Made by a program: the position numbers and the translations under genes
The notes under the pieces: generated by a model
What the model was told of the DNA's origin: nothing
Database searches by the model: none
What the model saw: the letters and a program-made list of their open reading frames with translations, nothing else
From: Haloferax marisrubri
GTDB taxonomy: Archaea > Halobacteriota > Halobacteria > Halobacteriales > Haloferacaceae
Reading direction: 5' to 3'
Length of the DNA: 64,000 bases
Assembly: GCF_001469875.2 (NCBI RefSeq)
Contig: NZ_LOPW02000004.1
Coordinates: 186,001-250,000 of the forward strand
Part shown: piece by piece, positions 60,638-64,000 of the stretch
Layout of the letters: each line of letters starts with the position of its first letter
Position numbering within the stretch: the stretch's first letter is position 1

Positions 60638-60832
60638 TCAGTCGGCGCTGGCCGGCCGGTCCGCCGAGAGGGACGCGGCCGGAGCGTCGTCTTCGTGCAC
60701 GGGCACACCGTGGCGCTGGAGCGCGAGGAGCAGGTCGTCTTCGGAGTAGCCGGATCGAGCGGCCGCCTGCGAGAGTGTGAGTGTCCCACTACGATACAGT
60801 GTCATCGCCGTGGCGAGTGCGTTGGTGTGCAT
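60638..60832 (-). CDS. Small HTH-type protein resembling the C-terminus of UPF0175
   Basis: 64 residues: 'ALATAMTLYRSGTLTLSQAA' with 'RSGYSEDDLLLALQRHGVPV' matches the HTH half of UPF0175 proteins (A-x-L-Y-R-x-G-x-S/T-L-x-x-A-A). The N-terminal RHH half is missing, so it may be a shortened regulator. An ATG at 60859 would add nine residues; ATG 60832 (MHTNALATAM) is used. AT-rich DNA upstream supplies its promoter region. Confidence 0.7.
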   Translation of the reverse strand: MHTNALATAMTLYRSGTLTLSQAAARSGYSEDDLLLALQRHGVPVHEDDAPAASLSADRPASAD

Positions 60833-60837
60833 GGCCG

Positions 60838-61060
60838 ATACTCCACCATTCAGGGGCATTGGTGTTAACTATTTCGTGAGAAAGCGTGTCAAAGACGAAG
60901 TTAGGAGAACTATAGCTTTACAAATGATAGGCTATCTTCGCAACACGTTCGCCAAACGGCTAAACACATTAACAATCATTGAGGAAATGTGTCGGAGGCG
61001 GCGATTCTCTTGGACACTATGGCGATTTTTGCCGCTCAAACGGTACGAGATGGCATGACA
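60838..61060. other. AT-rich anomalous patch
   Basis: Base composition falls well below the surrounding average (runs such as TTAACTATTTCGTGAGAAAG and ACTATAGCTTTACAAATGAT). A 93-codon frame covers it (60777-61058) but its codons are not haloarchaeal in bias and I recognise no protein. Probably foreign remnant DNA or an intergenic regulatory stretch. Confidence 0.5.
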
Positions 61061-61121
61061 CCGAGAGGACGGACGCGTCCGCCGGGGGTCGGTTATCACT
61101 CGTGGGAACCGGTTCAGAAAC

Positions 61122-61129
61122 GTTAATTA
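61122..61129 (+). promoter_or_regulatory. TATA box of the microprotein gene
   Basis: 'TTAATTAC' is centred 26 nt before the ATG at 61151, matching the leaderless spacing seen for other genes in this window. Confidence 0.55.
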
Positions 61130-61150
61130 CCGGCCGTCCAACGCACTGCC

Positions 61151-61237
61151 ATGGACCGACAGCAGGTTATCGCGCTGACGCTCGTCGCGCTCATGATTGG
61201 GTCGGCGCTGCTCTCTGGGGCCAGCCTCTTCCTGTAA
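61151..61237 (+). CDS. 28-residue single-helix membrane microprotein
   Basis: 28 residues: MDRQQVIALTLVALMIGSAL then LSGASLFL. A polar N-terminus followed by one hydrophobic helix. Preceded by a strong TATA box at leaderless spacing. It ends one base before the helicase gene on the other strand (convergent). Similar-looking short peptides occur in other haloarchaea from memory, but it is too short for proof. Could be a membrane-inserted regulator. Confidence 0.6.
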   Translation: MDRQQVIALTLVALMIGSALLSGASLFL

Positions 61238-63136
61238 TCACTCGCCCCACACGTCGGAAAGCGGGTGATTGCTCCGGCCGCTGTCGTCGGAGCCACCGGA
61301 CGAGCCGCCGCTTTTTCGACCGCCGGAACCGCTGGACGACGTGCCGCCGGAACCGCCCGCGCGACTCCCCGAAGAGCCCGGGCCGCGCCGCGAGCCAGAG
61401 CCACCACCCGACGCTCCGGACGACCGACTCGTCGAACCACCGAGGTTCGCGGTCCCGCCGGGCGCGTTACCCGCGTTACCCCCGCGGCCGCCCGCCGCGA
61501 CGGGGTCGAACTCGGGGAGGTCGGGTTTCGTCATGCGGTCGACCTGCGCCGCGAACCAGTCGGGCATGTCGGTCCGCGTCTTGTCGAACAGTTGGAGCAG
61601 ACTGCTGTCGGCGACGTAGGTGTCGCCGTAGTCGTCGGGCGCGCGCACGACCCGCCCGCACGCCTGAATCACGGTCCGGAGGGCGGCGCGGCGGTACCAC
61701 GCCCACTGGCCGTCTTCGAGGCGGCGGGCGACTCTGGAGTCGTTCGTGTTGAGGTAGGGCGCTTTGCAGAGCACCTGCCAGCGGCAGAGGTCGCCTTTCA
61801 GGTCCAGCGCCTCCTCCATCTTCACGGAGAGGAACACCTCCGGGCGGTCGGTCGCCTTCCACGTCTCCAGTTCCACGTTTCGGTCGTCGCGGTCGTGGCC
61901 GCGGACGCGGTTGCCGAGGCCCATCTCGGCGAGGCGGCGGCGAAGCTCCGCCTGAATCGCGTAGGAGTGGCAGTGAATCAGCCCCTTCTCGTCGGGGTGT
62001 TTCGCCATCAGACGGACGGCGAGGCGGGCGATTTTGGGGAGCGTCTCGTCGCGGTGCTCGTAGGTCATCTTCCCCTGCGTCACGTCGTACAGCGGGCGGT
62101 TCTCGACGGGGAAGGTGTGTTCGACGTCCACCAGCGCGACCTTCGAGGGGTCGAGGCCGACCGAGCGACAGAACGCCGCCTTGTTCAGGATGGTCGCCGA
62201 CAGGAGCGCGAACTTGTTCCCGCGGTCCCAGACGGTGTGTTTGAGGTACTTCGCGGGGTCGAGCGGCTTGATGGCGATTGGCGACCCCTCGCCGTCGTGC
62301 TGGTCGACGACCCACGTCGTCGGGCTCTGGGGGTCGCGGTAGTCCTCGACGAACCACTGCAGCTCGCCGATGAGCTCCTGCAGGCGGTCGCGGCGGGCGG
62401 CCTCCTCGGGCGTCAGTTCGGACTTCGTCAGCAACTCGTCTTTCTCGCGCTTGCAGACGCCGACGAGCGCCTCCGCGAAGCGCGAGGCGCGTTCGACGGG
62501 GTCGCCCGCGGCCGCCACGTCGGGGACGCCGATGTCGTCCCACACCGGGACGGTCCGGGGCTTCAGGTCGATAGTCGCGTACATCTCGGCCCACTCGGCC
62601 AGTCCGTGAGCCTCGTCGACGACGACCACGTCGCGCTTTCGGAACACGTCGGAGCCGGCGGTCTGCATGAAGTACGCGAGTGTCATCGCCGCGATTTGAC
62701 GGTTCGAGGCGATGGCGCGGTCGGAGAAGTACGGACAACGGTGCCGAACGGAGCAGTCGAAGCCGCGCTTGCGGGCGCAGGGCGCGCGGTCGACCGGAGT
62801 CTCTTCCTCGCCGCGGATGATGCAGTTGTAGTTGGACTTGCCGCGGATTATCTTGAGGTCCGAAAGCAGGTCGTCCTCGGCCACGTCGTCGAGTTGCGAC
62901 ACCTGCGGGGTCGTGTAGTAGGCGTCGGTCGCCTGCGCGGGCGACGTCTCGTCTACGGTCGCCGCCGACCCCGCGATGGCGCGGGCGAGAAGCGACTTGC
63001 CGCTCCCGGTCGGCGCGCGGACCAAGACCACGTCGTTGCCGTCGGCGAAGGCGTCGCGGATGTCGCGCAGGGCCTGCTCCTGCGCGCCGCGGAAACTGGG
63101 GGCCGGAAACGAGTCGATGATGCGCGACGGGTCCAC
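61238..63136 (-). CDS. XPD/DinG-like superfamily 2 DNA helicase with 4Fe-4S domain
   Basis: 632 residues. Walker A 'LVRAPTGSGKSLLARAI' near 40-50, four clustered cysteines ('NCIIRGEEETPVDRAPCARK' and 'GFDCSVRHRCPYFSDRA') for the iron-sulfur domain, DEAH box 'VVVDEAHGLAEWAEM', and motif VI 'VIQACGRVVRAPDDYGD'. The C-terminus from about 555 is a Gly/Ser/Arg-rich tail with few charges, unusual for the family. 5'-3' helicase probably used in repair. Convergent with the microprotein gene. Confidence 0.95.
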   Translation of the reverse strand: MDPSRIIDSFPAPSFRGAQEQALRDIRDAFADGNDVVLVRAPTGSGKSLLARAIAGSAATVDETSPAQATDAYYTTPQVSQLDDVAEDDLLSDLKIIRGKSNYNCIIRGEEETPVDRAPCARKRGFDCSVRHRCPYFSDRAIASNRQIAAMTLAYFMQTAGSDVFRKRDVVVVDEAHGLAEWAEMYATIDLKPRTVPVWDDIGVPDVAAAGDPVERASRFAEALVGVCKREKDELLTKSELTPEEAARRDRLQELIGELQWFVEDYRDPQSPTTWVVDQHDGEGSPIAIKPLDPAKYLKHTVWDRGNKFALLSATILNKAAFCRSVGLDPSKVALVDVEHTFPVENRPLYDVTQGKMTYEHRDETLPKIARLAVRLMAKHPDEKGLIHCHSYAIQAELRRRLAEMGLGNRVRGHDRDDRNVELETWKATDRPEVFLSVKMEEALDLKGDLCRWQVLCKAPYLNTNDSRVARRLEDGQWAWYRRAALRTVIQACGRVVRAPDDYGDTYVADSSLLQLFDKTRTDMPDWFAAQVDRMTKPDLPEFDPVAAGGRGGNAGNAPGGTANLGGSTSRSSGASGGGSGSRRGPGSSGSRAGGSGGTSSSGSGGRKSGGSSGGSDDSGRSNHPLSDVWGE

Positions 63137-63220
63137 GGTCGATGGAGTCCTCGGACGGGCCTAAATCCACCGCTCGGGAAATCAGTTCATAACCAAACCG
63201 GGTACTGTCGAACAGCAGAC

Positions 63221-63931
63221 ATGGGCTGGAAAAACGTGCTTGAGGAAGTCGCCGAAGAGTTCGTTGAGAACCCCCTCAACTTCGTGACCGAAGATGATGT
63301 ACAAGTTCGACTGGCACATCGTCTTCACGAGTACCTCGAAGCGTCCGATGGCGAGTCCCCATTCGCGGAATGGAGAGACCCCGAGTTCGATTACCGACAC
63401 AGCATGCGATACAAACAGAACTATCGCAAGCAGATGGAAGAAAAACTGAAAGATGCAGGGTCGATTCGACGAGTCCACACCGAGCCGACGACCCGAACGA
63501 CGGACGAGGAGGGACACAATTTCGTCGACGTCGTCGTCTTTCGAGACCACATCGACGGAGTAATCGAGTGGACGAGTTCGGGGTCGAAGCGATACCCGCG
63601 AGACGCAATCGAAGTCGCGATTGAACTCAAGTTCGTGAAGAATCTCCGTAAGCCCGAGACACCGGAAAGTGGAGAAACGGCAAGAGACACCTATCTACTG
63701 AAAGATATTCAGTCGCTCCGCAATCGCACAGCAGAAGGAACCACGCGGTACTTCTTCGTCGTCTCGCTCCTCGACCACCTCTACGTCGACGATAACCACG
63801 ACCCGGTAGAATGGAAAAACGAGCAGTACGCCGAGTGGGGTCAGCAAGCACAGCGGTGGCTCGCCGACAGCGCCGGAGACGTGCAGATACTCTACGTCAC
63901 ACCGATGCAGAAGACGTGGTTGACCGATTAG
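63221..63931 (+). CDS. Putative PD-(D/E)XK nuclease-like protein, orphan
   Basis: 236 residues, not a known family to me. 'DDVQVRLAHRLHEYL' (about 25-39) resembles the leading helix with Glu/Gln, 'GHNFVDVVVFRDH' supplies D103, and 'AIEVAIELKFVKN' supplies E135 and K137: the D..E-x-K layout of restriction-like nucleases. Codon use is less GC-biased than its neighbours, hinting at acquisition. No modification gene is adjacent within the window. A TATA-like 'TTCATAAC' precedes it by about 30 nt. Confidence 0.68.
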   Translation: MGWKNVLEEVAEEFVENPLNFVTEDDVQVRLAHRLHEYLEASDGESPFAEWRDPEFDYRHSMRYKQNYRKQMEEKLKDAGSIRRVHTEPTTRTTDEEGHNFVDVVVFRDHIDGVIEWTSSGSKRYPRDAIEVAIELKFVKNLRKPETPESGETARDTYLLKDIQSLRNRTAEGTTRYFFVVSLLDHLYVDDNHDPVEWKNEQYAEWGQQAQRWLADSAGDVQILYVTPMQKTWLTD

Positions 63932-64000
63932 AGCGCCGCCACGTCCTCAGCGGTCGGTTCGCGGTCGCCCGACAGTCGCTCCATGCAGTCGAAACAGAGG
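63928..64000 (-). CDS. C-terminal end of an unidentified protein (cut by window edge)
   Basis: The last 23 residues of a minus-strand frame are visible, LCFDCMERLSGDREPTAEDV then AAL, and end at a stop that overlaps the end of the nuclease-like gene by 4 bases. A CxxC pair suggests a zinc-binding tail. The remainder lies beyond the window, so the product cannot be told. Confidence 0.5.
   Translation of the reverse strand, partial: LCFDCMERLSGDREPTAEDVAAL

Larger units (their letters stand above)
60833..61150. other. 318-bp region without a confident gene
   Basis: Contains the AT-rich patch (60838-61060) and, toward the right, GC-normal DNA ending in the promoter of the 28-residue microprotein. 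Nothing else is recognised. Confidence 0.5.

Overview
This is about 64 kb of haloarchaeal chromosome, almost certainly from the genus Haloferax. The evidence is high GC, strongly acidic proteins, many starts 22-30 nt downstream of TATA boxes (leaderless transcripts) and an archaeal information-processing gene set: PCNA, PriL, Hjc, RadA, TBP, aIF1A, aIF6, thermosome, SRP54/FtsY, NMD3 and Hjc. The gene order (tatC ... pcn ... priL ... tbp ... rfcC-rnz ... tyrS ... aIF1A-rio1-KH-thermosome ... srp54 ... ftsY-L39e cluster ... sufS/sufU ... radA-pspAB-htpX ... nmd3) agrees with what I remember of Haloferax volcanii near the chromosomal start. That assignment rests on memory and was not checked by alignment.

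Layout. 1-13.4 kb: the end of tatC, a ribbon-helix-helix regulator overlapping a queuosine/preQ0-type transporter gene, RlmE, an LMW phosphatase/arsenate reductase, PCNA, a histidine kinase, an MFS exporter, a PriCT-like protein divergent from PriL, a SWIM zinc-finger protein, Hjc and SAH hydrolase. 13.4-25.4 kb: an S-adenosine (MTA/SAH) deaminase, winged-helix regulators, a degenerate M48-like membrane protein, HisG, a CPBP protease, TBP, TrmG10, a Tat lipoprotein, an archaetidylserine decarboxylase-like enzyme, RfcC and tRNase Z. 25.4-36.4 kb: a prohibitin, a large DUF460 RNase H-fold protein, TyrRS, an esterase, aIF1A, RIO1, a Krr1-like KH protein, the thermosome and tRNA-Arg(TCT). 36.4-46.8 kb: UPF0200/UPF0201, a nucleoside-recognition membrane protein, a split MgtE pair, SRP54, a D-hydroxyacid dehydrogenase, LysE, and the co-directional cluster L39e-L31e-aIF6-L18a/LX-prefoldin alpha-FtsY. 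46.8-64 kb: a DMT transporter, ThpR, a histidine phosphatase, TPR+DUF424, a PAS kinase, SufS-MscS-SufU, an SQR-like flavoprotein with DUF1641, RadA, PspAB-HtpX, a phosphoribosyltransferase, NMD3, an AT-rich patch, a 28-residue membrane microprotein, an XPD/DinG-like helicase and a probable orphan PD-(D/E)XK protein.

Most of the window is core genome. Replication and repair factors (PCNA, PriL, RfcC, Hjc, RadA, helicase) and ribosome/translation factors (RlmE, TrmG10, tRNase Z, TyrRS, aIF1A, aIF6, RIO1, KH, NMD3, ribosomal proteins, SRP) dominate. Signs of mobility are small: a 15-bp duplication of the tRNA-Arg 3' end, a hairpin before tyrS resembling an IS200/IS605-type right end, and the AT-rich patch near 60.85-61.06 kb. 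I see no CRISPR array, prophage, intact insertion sequence or dedicated defence island. The leads most worth following are the perfect palindrome in front of the RHH-transporter operon, the PriCT-like protein beside priL, the M48-like protein that has lost all its zinc ligands, the tRNA-end duplication and the 28-aa microprotein.
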